DNA of 64,000 bases from Hygrophila difformis (GCA_030278955.1 JAOANR010000015.1:35062487-35126486); one strand, 5' to 3'. Positions 1 to 11,308 are shown, counted from the stretch's first letter. Program-made: numbers and translations. Notes: a model not told the origin generated them from the letters alone.

Positions 1-250
1 ATTATGCAGAATCGCACTTGGGTTCTTACTGATCTACCGAAAGGTTGTAAACCCTTAGGATGTCGTTGGGTCCTTAAAAGAAAGTATAAAGCCGATGGAT
101 CGATCGATAAATACAAGGCTCGCCTTGTAGTTCAGGGCTTTAGACAAAAGGAAGGAGATAATTATTTTGATACTTATTCTCCGGTGTCTAGAATCACCTT
201 CATTCGAGTGTTTCTCTCGATTGCTGCACTTTACAATCTTGAGATTCATT
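1..250 (+). pseudogene. Ty1/copia reverse transcriptase, N-terminal fragment
   Basis: The reading frame from position 4 matches the beginning of a copia reverse transcriptase: the stretch around 'NRTWVLTDLPKGCKPLGCRWV', then 'KARLVVQGFRQKEG' and 'YSPVSRITFIR'. It breaks off just after 'LEIH', where intact elements continue with the catalytic core. The YVDD active-site block is absent, so this copy cannot encode a working polymerase. The left part of the element lies outside the window. It belongs with the RNase H remnant and LTR that follow. Confidence 0.85.
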
Positions 251-683
251 ATCCACAAGTGGTTATGTATTCATGATTGCGGGAGGGGTTGTGTCTTGGA
301 AGTCACAAAAACAAACGTGTATAGCCCGATCCACCATGGAATCTGAATTCATAGCTTTAGATAAAGCTGGTGAAGAAGCCGAATGGCTTCGAAATTTCCT
401 CGAGGAAATTCCATGTTGGAAGAAACCTGTGCCAACAGTAATGATACACTGTGATAGTCAAGCAGCTATTGGCAGGGCACGAAATGAGATGTATAATGGT
501 AAGTCGAGACATATCCGTCGTCGACATCATACCGTTAAGCAGTTGATTTCTAGTGGGGTGATTTCTCTAACTTATGTGAAGTCTGGAGATAACCTAGCGG
601 ATCCGTTAACAAAAGCTGTCAACAGAGATCAATTTTGCAAATTGCGAGAGGGAATGGGATTAAAACCCACACCTAAAGAATGA
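251..683 (+). pseudogene. Ty1/copia RNase H domain (C-terminal end of pol)
   Basis: This open frame encodes the copia RNase H end of pol. Visible motifs are '[20 protein letters not shown]', 'EAEWLRNFL', '[11 protein letters not shown]', '[13 protein letters not shown]' and 'NLADPLTK', with a normal stop after 'LKPTPKE' at 681-683. It joins the RT fragment at about position 250 in a different frame. An internal deletion of roughly 250-300 codons therefore removed most of RT. The RNase H part itself shows no further break. Confidence 0.85.
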
Positions 684-1244
684 TTACATTGGTAACCTAA
701 CCATGATGCGTGGAGATCCCACAAACTTGGTTCAAAGGGACAACTAAGATGTATGATTTCAAATGTGAAAACACTTTTGAAGAATAAACTTCATCCTTTC
801 CCTCAGAAGCAATGATAAAGTGTTTGATACCTGTCTGTGGTAGAGGTTGAGTTTAATGACTCTTAATGATTCTGGAACTATGTGTTCATATAAGTATGAC
901 AGGATACTTGTTTGAATCACCTATATAAGTAGAAGTGTGGCCGCTTCAGTAGAGACTTATGAATCCAAAGGGGGTTTCCATGGCCTGGAATGGAACCAAA
1001 CGTGAGAACGGACAAAGAGTCTGAAAAGTTACTGATTCTTTATTATTGGACTAGTATACGTTGTGGGGGATAGTTCAAGAGTAAAATCACTACGCCGCCT
1101 GTATACTCGATAATATTGATATGGTTTAAGTTCAAAGCCAAAAACTACTTAAACCCGTGTAGTAACCTTTCTTTAAGAAGGAGTCGGGGCATTTGCATCT
1201 GCATTGCATTCACTAATGCTGTTATTTCCACTCATGTGGGGGAT
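684..1244 (+). other. 3' untranslated stretch of the copia element, with polypurine tract
   Basis: About 560 bases lie between the pol stop codon and the 3' LTR, and no coding sequence is seen in them. The last bases, about 1234-1244 (ATGTGGGGGAT), are a purine-rich stretch directly before the LTR's TG. This is the position of the polypurine tract that primes plus-strand synthesis. Confidence 0.6.
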
Positions 1245-2160
1245 TGTTGGAAAAAGGGGGTTTTGAGCTCCTTTTTGCGTAATGACGATATTTAATTTGG
1301 ATTAAATAGCGTATACGAATTCTACATTTCGCGTAGATTGTCGTAGTGCATTTATTTTCTCAAAACCGTTGTCGGGTGAGTGAGAAATAAGTGGTCGAAA
1401 TGGGTCATTGAATGCGGCTAGTTGAAACGCTTGTGTTTAAATGGTTGTTAAAGAGTAGGTAAAAGTGGCGCGTCCCACATTGCTTAAGCAGTGGGAGTTG
1501 AATTAGTTTATATTGTTCTGCGTGTTAGAAACAATTAAACTAATACAGATTGGTCAAGTGTGGGGGAAGCCCACACGCGCGCGCCCGTCCCGAGCCGAGC
1601 CGAGCCGCGCCGCGCCGTCGCCGTCGCCGTCACCCGCGCCCGCGCCCGTGCCCGTGCCCGTGGACTTGGACTTGGATCTTGGTAATTGGGCTTTGGGTGA
1701 GCTTTGGGCCTGTCTAATTTTTTAGACAAAGTTTATTTGTCGAGCCCATGCGCCAAGCCCAGTCCTGGAAGCCCACTCTGATTTCAACAGTTGTTGAATA
1801 CCATTTCAGCTGAAACAACTGTTGAAAACCATTTGAATTCGAGTTGAAACCGTCCCATCAATACTCGTCGGCGGTTTCGTCTCGTCCAACGCCTATAAAT
1901 GGCAGCTCCAGCCTTGGGGAAAAATACACATCTTCTTCACACTTCTCTTCTGCATCCTTCCCGACTCCCTCAGCTCTTTGCTTTTGTTCGCTGGTCGTCG
2001 GCGTTTGCGATGCTACGCCGAGGCATTCGTCGTTTTACCTTTGCCGGAGCACTACCGGGGCATAAACGTCTTGCGGGAAGAGTTCCAAACTCGACTCGAC
2101 GTTTTTGTGTTGCTGTTCTGTCCATTTTCTCACAATTGTCACGTTTCATCACAAGCATGA
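1245..2160 (+). repeat. 3' LTR of the copia element (right edge not resolved)
   Basis: The LTR begins TGTTGG at 1245, directly after the polypurine tract. It contains a TATA box (CCTATAAAT near 1890) that would mark the U3/R boundary. A very GC-rich block of short repeats lies at about 1575-1675. Because the 5' LTR is outside the window, the right end cannot be fixed by comparison. About 2100-2300 is expected from the TATA position, and 2160 is only a working value. The open frames inside it (for example 1513-1725) are low-complexity and not genes. Confidence 0.6.
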
Positions 2161-3479
2161 CTTGTATGTATCCCGATACATGGATGGGAATTATTAGTGA
2201 TCAAATTACGGCCGTGACATGCAAAGCAAAATATGATTGTTCGAATAAAAGAAAATACATTTTAAACTTTGAAAATGGAAAGAGCTTTTTGTTTAGTTAG
2301 AAGTTAATGGGTTTGATTGGATGAGGGTAGAATAGATGGTAGAAATATGCTATTTGCTATGAATTTTTGCACTGATACCACTGTTAGGTATTTGCACTCA
2401 TACCATTATTAGGTATGCACCGTTTTGCAAATCTGCAGAAACCACCACCCACAGAAAACAGAAGCGGAACAAAAATATATGCGGATAACAATACACAAAG
2501 CATAACAACAAAAGAAGAAGACAACAAACAAAACAGAGATACTGAATCTCAGATGCGGATCATCTTCAGGGCTCAGAACTAATCCCCAATAATTGCACCA
2601 AGCCACACGCAATGATCACCAAGATCCTCCGAACACGTAGAGTGAGCCAACGGTCTCACAAACACGTCACAAAAATATAAGGTCACTCAAATTCCTCACT
2701 GGCTCGCTGGTGGGCTTTCTCACACTCAGATAACTCACCCACTCGGATAACTCACACACTCACTCACTGAGAGGCTATTGTGGTGGTTTGCTACACTCGG
2801 GAGGTTTAACCCCAATGGTGGGTTTGCCACTGGTGGTTTGGCCACACTGGTTACACTAACGGGGTAACTTATTTATAGGGGAGCTTCACAGGGAGGGTTA
2901 CCAGAAGTCACAAGGAGGAGCGGGTGTTTGGCACAAAGGCAAAGATCGGGCGCATGCACCGAAAGCAGGTAGGGTCGCAGCAGGCATGCGTATTGACAAT
3001 TGAGTCGTGAGACACGGGGGACATGCGGCTTAGCAGCTAGGCTAAGGCGAGTGTTTGAGACCGGTGATTGCCCCTGATGAGTAGGTTTTACAAGGGCCCT
3101 AGTGTGCTTGTGCTTATGCACAAGGTGGTATGTGACACAATTTCTCACTCTATTTCTCGTTGTTTCGTAACGTAACATATTTGATGAGAGATTTGGCCAA
3201 ATCTACTTTGCTTGGTGGGGATGAGAACTAGTCAAAATGGAAAAGTTTTTGCCTTCCAATTTTAGGTTGGGGTTCGATTTCTCACCCGGCTCACTGTTCC
3301 TTTCCTTTGTAGTTTGTGTGGCATGGACTTCTACCACCCTTTCTCTGTCTTTGACTTCTCAAAAAGAAATTCTACTTTGCTTGGTTATAAAGAATATTGA
3401 AGAACATATTCACTTTATACTAAAATATCCAAATAACTTTTGATCAAATGTGCTATCCGGTAACTTCTAAATTGTATTA
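2161..3479. other. Intergenic, no gene recognised
   Basis: No open frame here resembles a known protein. Around 2690-2870 there are imprecise CACTCA/ACTCAC-rich repeats. The stretch may be decayed transposon sequence, but no terminal repeats could be matched. Confidence 0.5.
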
Positions 3480-3481
3480 TA

Positions 3482-3715
3482 CTCCCTTGTTCTATTTAAC
3501 TTGTCTGATTTTATTTCTACATGCAATCCAATGCACTATTTTAACAGAAAATATCTCAAAATATTTATAACAAAAAATTTTGAAAAATATATTTTTTAAA
3601 ATTACATGATTATATAATTCTAACAATGATTATTTTTTTCAAATATATACTTTTAATAAAATTAAATTAAAATTAAATAGTGAACCGCGAAAAAAAGTCG
3701 ACGGAACGAAGGGAG
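3482..3715. mobile_element. Stowaway-like MITE
   Basis: The ends are CTCCCTTGTTC and, inverted, GAACGAAGGGAG. TA dinucleotides flank both sides (3480-3481 and 3716-3717), as expected for the TA target duplication of Stowaway/Tc1-mariner MITEs. It is 234 bp, AT-rich and non-coding. It lies about 390 bp upstream of the cystatin start codon. Confidence 0.75.
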
Positions 3716-3915
3716 TAAAATTTTCTCAAAGATGGCCTTTGGCTTTGGAGCCTAAAATAATAAAGGTATTTTCTAGGCCTTTGGAGCCTAAAAATAAGTT
3801 TTTAAGATTCCGATAATCTGCAATGGAGGAGTCAATTTAATTTAAGATAAAGAGAAATATTGACCGCTTAATGGTTAAGCAATTGACGAGAAAGGGACGA
3901 CGGCACAGACAGACG

Positions 3916-3924
3916 ACACGTGGC
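3916..3924 (+). promoter_or_regulatory. G-box / ABRE-type element upstream of the cystatin gene
   Basis: ACACGTGGC contains the palindromic CACGTG G-box and matches the abscisic-acid response element consensus. It lies about 180 bp before the cystatin ATG at 4106. bZIP or bHLH factors bind such sites. That it works here is inference from motif and position. Confidence 0.45.
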
Positions 3925-4105
3925 AAAGCGTACGGCGTGGTTATCGGCCACCGCCACCAAACACTTGAACCCTACGAGTACTTTCGATCTGTTCCCATTT
4001 TGGACGATACGTTTCATATTCCACCGCTACGGTCCATATCTTAGTACTGCTCCTTCAGAGACCACCAGAGTTCAGACTTCAGACCCACCCCTCAAGTTAC
4101 CCTTT

Positions 4106-5841
4106 ATGAGAGCATTTCCCTCTTCTTCCCTCCTCTGCCTCCTCCTCTTCGCCCTCCTTCCCCTTCATTCTCATCAGTCCTCCTCCTCTTCCGGCTTCTG
4201 CGACCAACACCTTCAACCAGATATTGCAATGGCCGCTTCCGCTGGTGCGACTCTTGGTGGCCTCTCCGATACCCATGCCGACATCGATTCCCTCGCCCGA
4301 TTTGCCGTCGACCACCACAACAACAAAGAGGCATCGCATCTCACTCCCTACTCTCGTGCACAGTATCTCTTCGCTATTAGTATTATGTTTTGTTTTTCTA
4401 AATCGAATTTAATTAGATCGACAGAAAAGTCCTTTCGTCGATTGAGATTGGTGTTACTGCAGAAATGATTATTCATGTTTGATCCGCGTGAGTTTGTTTA
4501 ACTTGATTAGTTGGAAGCTAGGGTTTTATTTATTCTGGTTTTGTGAATTTGTAACCACTGACTGATGATATATATCGTTTGCTTTCCTGGATGTTGTGCT
4601 TGATGTTAACTGCTCTGACAGTTCCTTTTTGATTATTCAGAATGCTGTACTTGAGCTGGTTAGGGTTGTGAAGGCTCAAGAGCAAGTGGTTGCGGGTACG
4701 TTGCATCATCTTACACTGGAAGTCCTTGATGCTGGATCGAAGAAAATCTATGAGGCAAAAATCTGGGTAAAACCGTGGATGGATTTTAAGGAAGTACAAG
4801 AATTTAAGCATGTTGGAGATGCTCCTGCTTTTACTTCCTCAGACCTGGGTGCAAAGAAAGGTAGATTATGATTGTCTTGAAGCTTAGTGTGAGTGTGAAT
4901 ATGTGATGCAAGAGCTCTATTGAGTAATGCTACATATTTTAAGTAAGAAGCTGTTTCAATTCCTTCTTTAATAGTCGTAAATAATTTGGTTTAGTGTGAT
5001 ATTAGGGTTATTAAAGCCTTAATGACCACCATATGAAGCCGGCATTTTGTTTCTAATCTGGTATAATTCTATTTGCTTGCTGAATTAGTTCTGGCTGCCA
5101 GACACTCTTCGTCCCCCTGAATTTTGGTTGATGGTGTGATGGTTTTATGTGAAGTGTTGCTCTGTTTTAGTTCTCAACTGGATCTTTTTGGCAGATTTGA
5201 TTTGTTTTGGCCGTCTCTCATTTCATGCTTGATGCAATTTGGGTGTAAAAAACTTGTATTAAACTGTTGGGCTCACTGGCTGTGCTTTCTATTACTGGCT
5301 TCCAATTGCTTTTGACTGTTGGGGTCTGTATGTATAGGAGATCCACAGGCCTTGGGCTCACGATCAGTGCCAGTGCACGATCCCATTGTTCAGGATGCTG
5401 CTCATCATGCTATTAGAACAATTCAGCAGAGATCAAACTCGTTAGTGCCTTATGAACTGAGCGAGATTGTCCATGCCAATGCAGAGGTGGGTAGTACCTG
5501 TTTTTGATTTAATCATGTTTCGCCGATGATAGGCTTTATTGTGTGAACAAATAGAAATCTGAAGATATTTTACAGTGACCAAGTTTTGGAGTGCCTGGGA
5601 GTTGTATGAAAACAATATTCCTAGATATTTTCTTTCTTCCCAGGACATTTACCATTTCATGTATCGCATTTCCCTTTAAATTGGCATGTTTTCTCTGTTG
5701 TGGTAGGTTGGTGAGACTTCTTCGAAGTTGGATATGCTGCTCAAGGTCAAGAGAGGAGATAGAGAAGAGAGATACCGGGTTGAGGTGCACAGGAAGAGTG
5801 AAGGGGGTTTTCATTTGAACAAGATGGAGTTGGATGCCTGA
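4106..5841 (+). CDS. CYS6: Phytocystatin, two-domain type with C-terminal extension (CYS6-like)
   Basis: The gene encodes an inhibitor of papain-like cysteine proteases, and through its C-terminal domain probably also of legumains. Proposed exons are 4106-4330, 4641-4860, 5338-5486 and 5707-5841, giving 242 residues. The N-terminus (about 1-25) is a hydrophobic signal peptide, so secretion is likely. Next come the plant cystatin signature LARFAV (about residue 65), the protease-binding loop QVVAG (90-94) and the PW pair (120-121). The second domain carries SNS (181-183), the legumain-binding motif in this family. The order matches Arabidopsis CYS6. The first intron has no in-phase GT donor: family alignment demands NNKE joined to NAVLEL, which implies a GC donor at 4331-4332. 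Introns 2 and 3 are normal GT-AG. A G-box lies upstream. The product is certain; the exon 1 end is less so. Confidence 0.9.
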
Positions 5842-6432
5842 AGTCCAGCTCCCATACTATCCGATCCTAATCCTCTAATCAACCATGGAAAAAGCAGGGT
5901 GCAGTTTGCTTGACACCCTGTCCTGTCCCTAACCATGAGATAAGAGTGTACTGCTTATGCTTTTCAAGTTGGATACTTGTCTGTATTAACTATCTAGTGA
6001 CATTACACAGTTTCACCGCACTGCTTGACTTGACTTCTGTATTAATTATCGTTTGATGAATGTGTTGGCAAATATTGGGAACAAACCATGGGTGTCCTCT
6101 AAAAAGATTATGTTCTCTTACTACCTTATAAGGAAAGGTCTTTTTTCCGGATTGGGTGTGGCATAACCACAATTAAGCTATAGACTAAGCACACATTCAT
6201 TGTATTGACTTCAGAATGCATTGCCAAGTAATGATTATATGGTGGAGACCTAAATGCTTTATCACCAAATGGCTGGGATGAGTGGTATCTCAATAGCTCT
6301 CATAATCCATGTATATGATGAAGTTGATTGCGAGTGGCAGAAAGCAACTTGAATCCGCGTCCCAAGACTTGGCTGAAATACTAAATTGGATCCATGTCCA
6401 ATGAGTTCTTTACTGCTACAGCACAGGAGATC
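5842..6432. other. Cystatin 3' flank, no gene
   Basis: The stretch between the cystatin stop and the long-TIR element holds the presumed 3' UTR. No recognisable coding sequence is present. Confidence 0.5.
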
Positions 6433-8002
6433 GGGAATAATTGCTAAATACGTCATTTTTCTTGTTATTTTTGTCCGATCCGTCCTATTTGAATTTTTGA
6501 CCGCTATTAGTCCTCTTCGTTTGTTAATTAATACCAAATTTGTCCTAAACTCACTAATCCTAGTCAATTAGAGATTTAATCAGAATAATTGCCAAAAACG
6601 TCTAGTATTTCTTATCATTTTATCCGAAACTATCCTCTACAACCTTTGAAAATAATTGGCTCTAACTTTCGTGATCGTTGCATTAAATATATTATATTTT
6701 TGTGCATTATACGATACTTTGTTTTTTTTTTGTTGCTACAGTCCACATTATATTGTCATAACTACAAGTAAGATGTTTTCAATGCATTATATTCTTATAT
6801 CAAACATGAAGGGCCTAATTAGATGCATTACTATTCTCATTACAATATCATCAAACATTGGGTTTGAAATTAATATGTCATCGGCATCTTTCTTCAAAAT
6901 AAAAATGGATGGCAAACCGATGACATGAAATCTTGCTCGTTGCCACTTTTACTAATTACAACCTACTTACTTTTTTCTTTAAAAAAAAAAAAACAAATCA
7001 ACTATGTTGGAATCCGGATAATAGATCAAGACGTTGGAAAGGGTACTTTATTTCAACAATACAAGAAAGGGCAATAATCAATTCCAAGCAAGTAAGTTTC
7101 CAACCTCTGCCTACTTCATATCTTTCAATATTTGAGTGCTCCACAAATTTATCCGCTCTGAAATGCCTTATTCACATTGACAATTTACATACTCAATCCA
7201 ATACTTTCTCCGCTCATTATTTTTGTTACGGACCCACCTACCACGTATGCTGATATACATTTCTAATGGTTAATTAACTTAAATTTTGTACAATGAAAAA
7301 TTATAAAAGGTTGATATTATAAAACTACAAGATTAGATAAATCTAACAAGATCTCACTTGACTATATTTTTTTATACATAACTATAATAAAAATTTGAAT
7401 TAAAATTAAATAGTGAATAGTGCCAAAAGTTCACCCGTAACAAAAACGCCGAGATGGAGGTAGTATTTGCTTGGATGGCGACTTCACTAGTTTGTCAGCC
7501 CTCATTCGTTGTATCAATGGTTACATGTTCATTTGTCTTGAAGAAAAACGTCATTGGAATATATAATTTCAAACATAATGTTTGATGGCACTATAATAAG
7601 AATATGCAATTAATCTAATTAGGTTTCTTGATGTTTGACATGAGATAAGATATGAATTGAAAATATTTTACTTATAATTTTTACAGTATAATGTAGACTG
7701 TAGAAATAAAAAAAAAAAGAAAAAGAACAAAATATAATGCACAAAAGTTGATTATACTATTTAATGCAACGATCACTGGCCAATTATTTGCAAGAGTTGT
7801 AGAGGACTGATTCGGACAAAACGATAAGTAAATGGACGTTTTTTATAATTGTTCTGATTAAATCTCTAATTGACTTGTATAGTGAGTTTAGGACGAATTT
7901 GTTTTTAATTAGCAAACGAATCGGACTAATAGGGGCGAAAAATTCGAATAAAACGGATTCGGCAAAAATGACAAGAAAATGGACCTATTGGCAATTATTC
8001 CC
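6433..8002. mobile_element. Long-TIR, Mutator-like non-autonomous element (foldback)
   Basis: Left end GGGAATAATTGC (6433) and right end GCAATTATTCCC (8002) are exact inverted copies. The inverted similarity continues inward for about 500 bp: 6433-6925 pairs with about 7510-8002, including long blocks around GATCGTTGCATTAAATA and its complement. The flanking 9 bp are CAGGAGATC (6424-6432) and AAGGAGATC (8003-8011), an 8-of-9 target duplication. Long TIRs, GGG ends and 9-bp duplications are typical of MULEs. There is no transposase; the short frames inside are not recognisable. Each arm contains two diverged copies of its own end, at about 6434 and 6582. The loop was later hit by a Stowaway MITE. 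Confidence 0.85.
7204..7463. mobile_element. Stowaway-like MITE nested in the long-TIR element
   Basis: The ends are CTTTCTCCGC and GGAGGTAG, with TA on both sides (7202-7203, 7464-7465). The inner TIR TTTTTGTTACGG recurs inverted as CCGTAACAAAAA near 7435. It sits in the spacer between the two hairpin arms, so it inserted after the larger element. Confidence 0.7.
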
Positions 8003-8011
8003 AAGGAGATC

Positions 8012-8819
8012 GTTACAAGATTCCCAAAAGTGGTACCTTCACGTTAATTATCACCAGGCGGTAGGCTTGTTTTTCTCCACCCAATGAGGGGGCTTCAACT
8101 TTTCAACGAACCACAATATCAGGACACTGTACACCTCTGGAATCCTGGGCAATTGTATACTACCATGTACCAAATTCCAATTTAGCAGAGGATTGCTGTC
8201 CACGAGCACTACAGTTTGAAACACATGGCCTCGAAGATCAATTATTTCTTTCTTCCTACCAGAAAATCCGTAGAGCAACACAGGCCCATGATGATGTTAG
8301 TTTTCCCAGATTGCAAGCAGGATAGACCAAAACCAATCACCAAAATTCAGGTCAATGAACCCTCCACCATATGGGAGATGACAACATATTGTTTACCGCT
8401 GGGGCAATCCCAAATCTGATGAGACCAGGACAAATGGTTTCTGTGAACATGTTTAACATAACATTACAAGACATTATATTTGTAAGAATGGTGGAATACG
8501 CAGACAACTTTGTAAGGTATTAAGGTTGACCTAAAGTTCAATCAAGTATATGATCATATGAGAAAAAACCCAGTTAACAAATGAAGATGTCACACAGTTA
8601 GTGTTGTTGCCATGGGCAATGGATGATAAATATTGTACAGAAACAAGTCATCTTGTGCAGTTGTCTCCTCGGTCTGTCCTCCTCGCACTTGCACGCACAT
8701 GATACATTCACCGTCTCACCAAATAAGCCAAAGTGCATTGAGTTTCTGACATACACTCACTCCATCATTTGGAACATAAATATATACTATCTTCCGACAA
8801 GTTAGAAAACCAAACCAAA
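8012..8819. other. Intergenic / 3' flank of the BRIP-like gene
   Basis: No recognised gene. The minus-strand frame 8051-8281 has no family I can name and no gene context. Sequence next to 8820 probably belongs to the 3' UTR of the minus-strand gene that ends there. Confidence 0.45.
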
Positions 8820-11308
8820 TCACCTTGAATTTAAATCCAACTCCCCTCCAGCAGGCCACTCGCCCTGCATAGCTGCATCTCCATTTTCTGTCTCATCATC
8901 ATTCAGGAAGTCCTCGGATGGAACCTTGTCATCCTTCTGTGCATTGTTGCCCCAACCATTTATCATGTCGTCCTGTTGGAAATCCTGATCTTGCTCTTGT
9001 TCATGCTCACCCATGTCTAGACCCACTGCATTACTACCTCGAGCACTTGGTCTTATGGGACCCCTCGCCATCATCTCAGAATGAGCTTGAGACTCTGCAC
9101 GAGCTTGTTCTGCCTGAGCCATGGCAGCCATCCTCATGTTTGCTTCATGGGTTTCTCGATTTGCCTTCTGTCTTGAATCCAATTCAGCCCTCATTTCCAT
9201 CAGTGCTCTCTTTTCATCTTGCAAGAGCAATTGCTCCATCATTAACTTCTCCTCTGTTCGAAACTCCCCAACACCTCGTTTACGGTTAATAATGTTGAAT
9301 GCAAGGACCTGTTTCTCAAAAGTGGCAGTGAACTCTGCAACTTTTGCAGCAATATTATGGTCCCATTGTTGCGAGCGAGAAAGAACTTGACCAGTAGTAG
9401 CCGAATCAAGGATCCTATCATCCTCTTCGGCCTCATAGTCAGCCACCACATGATACGGTAACAGCCTGTGAAGAATTCAAGAGGAAAATAAGCAAATCTA
9501 AAATTTTAAAATGGTCATGCTCAAAGCAAAGAAGAATTTATTGGAGAAAGATACTACTGGTAATAACTAAAGTAAAAATTCAACGTATGCAGTTGTTTCA
9601 GGTTAACAAAAACCAGGCATCCCTCCTCTTTCCTGTGAACTTAGACAAGGCACGCGATTATTAAAAAAAAACAGAAAAAAAAAAAACTGAGATTAGTGTG
9701 CATACAAGGACACATCACAGCCCCATTGAAAATTTGTGCAAGAAATAAACATCATCCAAAAGGCGTCAACAGTTGTAAATGGCAATTGGCGTATCACAAA
9801 GTCTATGGCATGCCATGGCACACGAAACGGGGTGCGCCATCTCAGAGGACAACATATATTTATTACATATTTATAAATATATATCTATCCATATATCGAC
9901 AAAGGGTTACAAAGATATGATCCATTGTATTTGCCACAGCCTAAATTTCTACAAATATAAAATAAATACTTAATTAAGCATTCAAAGCATATCTTTGAAT
10001 ATGATGTGGTCATGCAATATAATGCACCTCACCACGCAATATGGCGCAAAGATAAAAATTACATAAGCATTCTATGACCCAAAGCATATATATGAATATG
10101 ATGTGCCACATCATGCAATAGGCACAGGAACATGTTCCCAAAAAAGTACGTGGTTGAATAAGGCACACCCTGCCAGGAAACACGGCGCAAAGGTCATATT
10201 AAACATGCTTCTGAATATGGCGCGCCGCGCTGAGAAATATGGTGCAGAGATCATATTAAACCATTCTTCTGAATATGGCATGCTACGCCATACAGTACGG
10301 TACAAAGATCATTTTAAAACATGCTTTTGAATATGGCGCGCCGCGCCAGGAAATATGGCGCGGAGGGCTACACCATGTATGCCATGACACGTGTCATGGC
10401 GCAACATTTACAACTATGGATGACTTCAGGAAATAACCTACATTTGACCCTATTGTCAGAAGCATGCTGCATTCGACTACTAGTCATATTCACAAATTTA
10501 ATATATCCTCCTTGTCCTAGAACTTGAAAGAATTCCCCATTAAAAATCTAATGTGGCTGTTGATAATGTTCTTAGCATTCAAAACGGGAAATGCACAAAA
10601 AGATGTAAAGGGAATGATAAATTTATCCATGCTATTCAGGATACCTAGATTCCATACATGCTCCAGTGATTTTCGAGAATAGCAGAAAACATAAACATGA
10701 TAAAGTTGACAAAGACAGAGCGGAAGAGTGCAGGTAGTGGTGAGATGCCATACACAAAACATGAGATGAATTGTACTCTGTGGGTAAAATACATCTCATA
10801 AAAATAAAATAAACAAGGAGGACGGAGAATGAAGGAGAAAGAACAGAAACCTCTCACAAGCATCTTCGAGGGAAGTAAACGGGCGCTTGAAATCCGGGTG
10901 ACAGACCCGCCACGCATCCTGATAGGCCAACTGGAGGGAGGCCTTGTGATGCTGCTGCTGCTGAGGCTGCGGCTGCGGCTGCGGCTGCGGCGGCGGCGGC
11001 GTTGGCGTTGGCGGTGGGGGGTTATTAGTAGATGGTGAAGTGGAGGAAGTAGGAGCTGAATTAGGATTAGGGTTTGGGTTAGAATTAGGGTGAAGGTGAT
11101 TGGGAACAATTTGTTGCTGGGCATTAGAATTAGGGTTTAGAGGGCGGTGCTGGTGAAGCATATGGTGCTGCGGGCGGAGATGAGCGTCGATATTGGAAGG
11201 GAACCGGGAGATAGCGTCCTTCTGCCTTTGGATCTGCTGCAACAACAGCTGTTGCTGCATCAATTGTTGTTGCTGCTGCTGCGACATGGGTGCCTTCCCG
11301 TCTTCCAT
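8820..11308 (-). CDS. BRIP: GLTSCR-domain protein, BRIP-type SWI/SNF complex subunit
   Basis: Two exons, 10851-11308 and 8820-9465, are joined by a 1385-bp intron (donor AG|GTTTCT, acceptor CACAG|G) to give 367 residues. The join rebuilds DACERLLPYHVVADYE, the core of the GLTSCR domain that anchors BRD4-interacting/BRAHMA-interacting proteins in SWI/SNF chromatin remodellers. In Arabidopsis the homologues are BRIP1 and BRIP2 (At3g03460, At5g17510). The first exon is low complexity: polyglutamine, Asn-Pro repeats, polyproline and a His/Gln run. The second exon has a long charged helix (about residues 190-280), probably a coiled coil, and an acidic tail ending GELDLNSR. The start ATG at 11306-11308 opens MEDGKAPMSQQ. 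The intron contains a minisatellite. The product should act in the nucleus. Confidence 0.85.
9990..10375. repeat. Minisatellite in the BRIP intron, about 57-bp unit
   Basis: Related units start near 10200, 10257 and 10315, each of the form ACATGCTT(C/T)TGAATATGGCG followed by a GC-rich palindromic core (GGCGCGCCGCGC) and an A/T-rich tail with GATCATATTA. More diverged units can be traced back to about 9990 (GAATATGATGTG). The GC-rich cores contrast with the AT-rich intron around them. No protein or RNA function is recognised. Confidence 0.7.

Noticed and set aside
1513..1729. Overlapping open frames on both strands rich in Pro/Ala/Arg/Ser
   Set aside because: They come from the GC-rich short repeats in the LTR and resemble no protein.
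2873..3178. 101-codon minus-strand frame
   Set aside because: No recognisable domain or gene context; consistent with chance.
8051..8281. 76-codon minus-strand frame next to the long-TIR element
   Set aside because: Some protein-like composition but no family, start context or exon partners that I can support.
9990..10375. Regular repeats that might suggest a CRISPR-like array
   Set aside because: Units are adjacent tandem copies without unique spacers, in an intron of a nuclear plant gene.
10829..11038. Arg/Leu-rich plus-strand frame
   Set aside because: Antisense shadow of the polyproline/polyglutamine exon of the BRIP-like gene.
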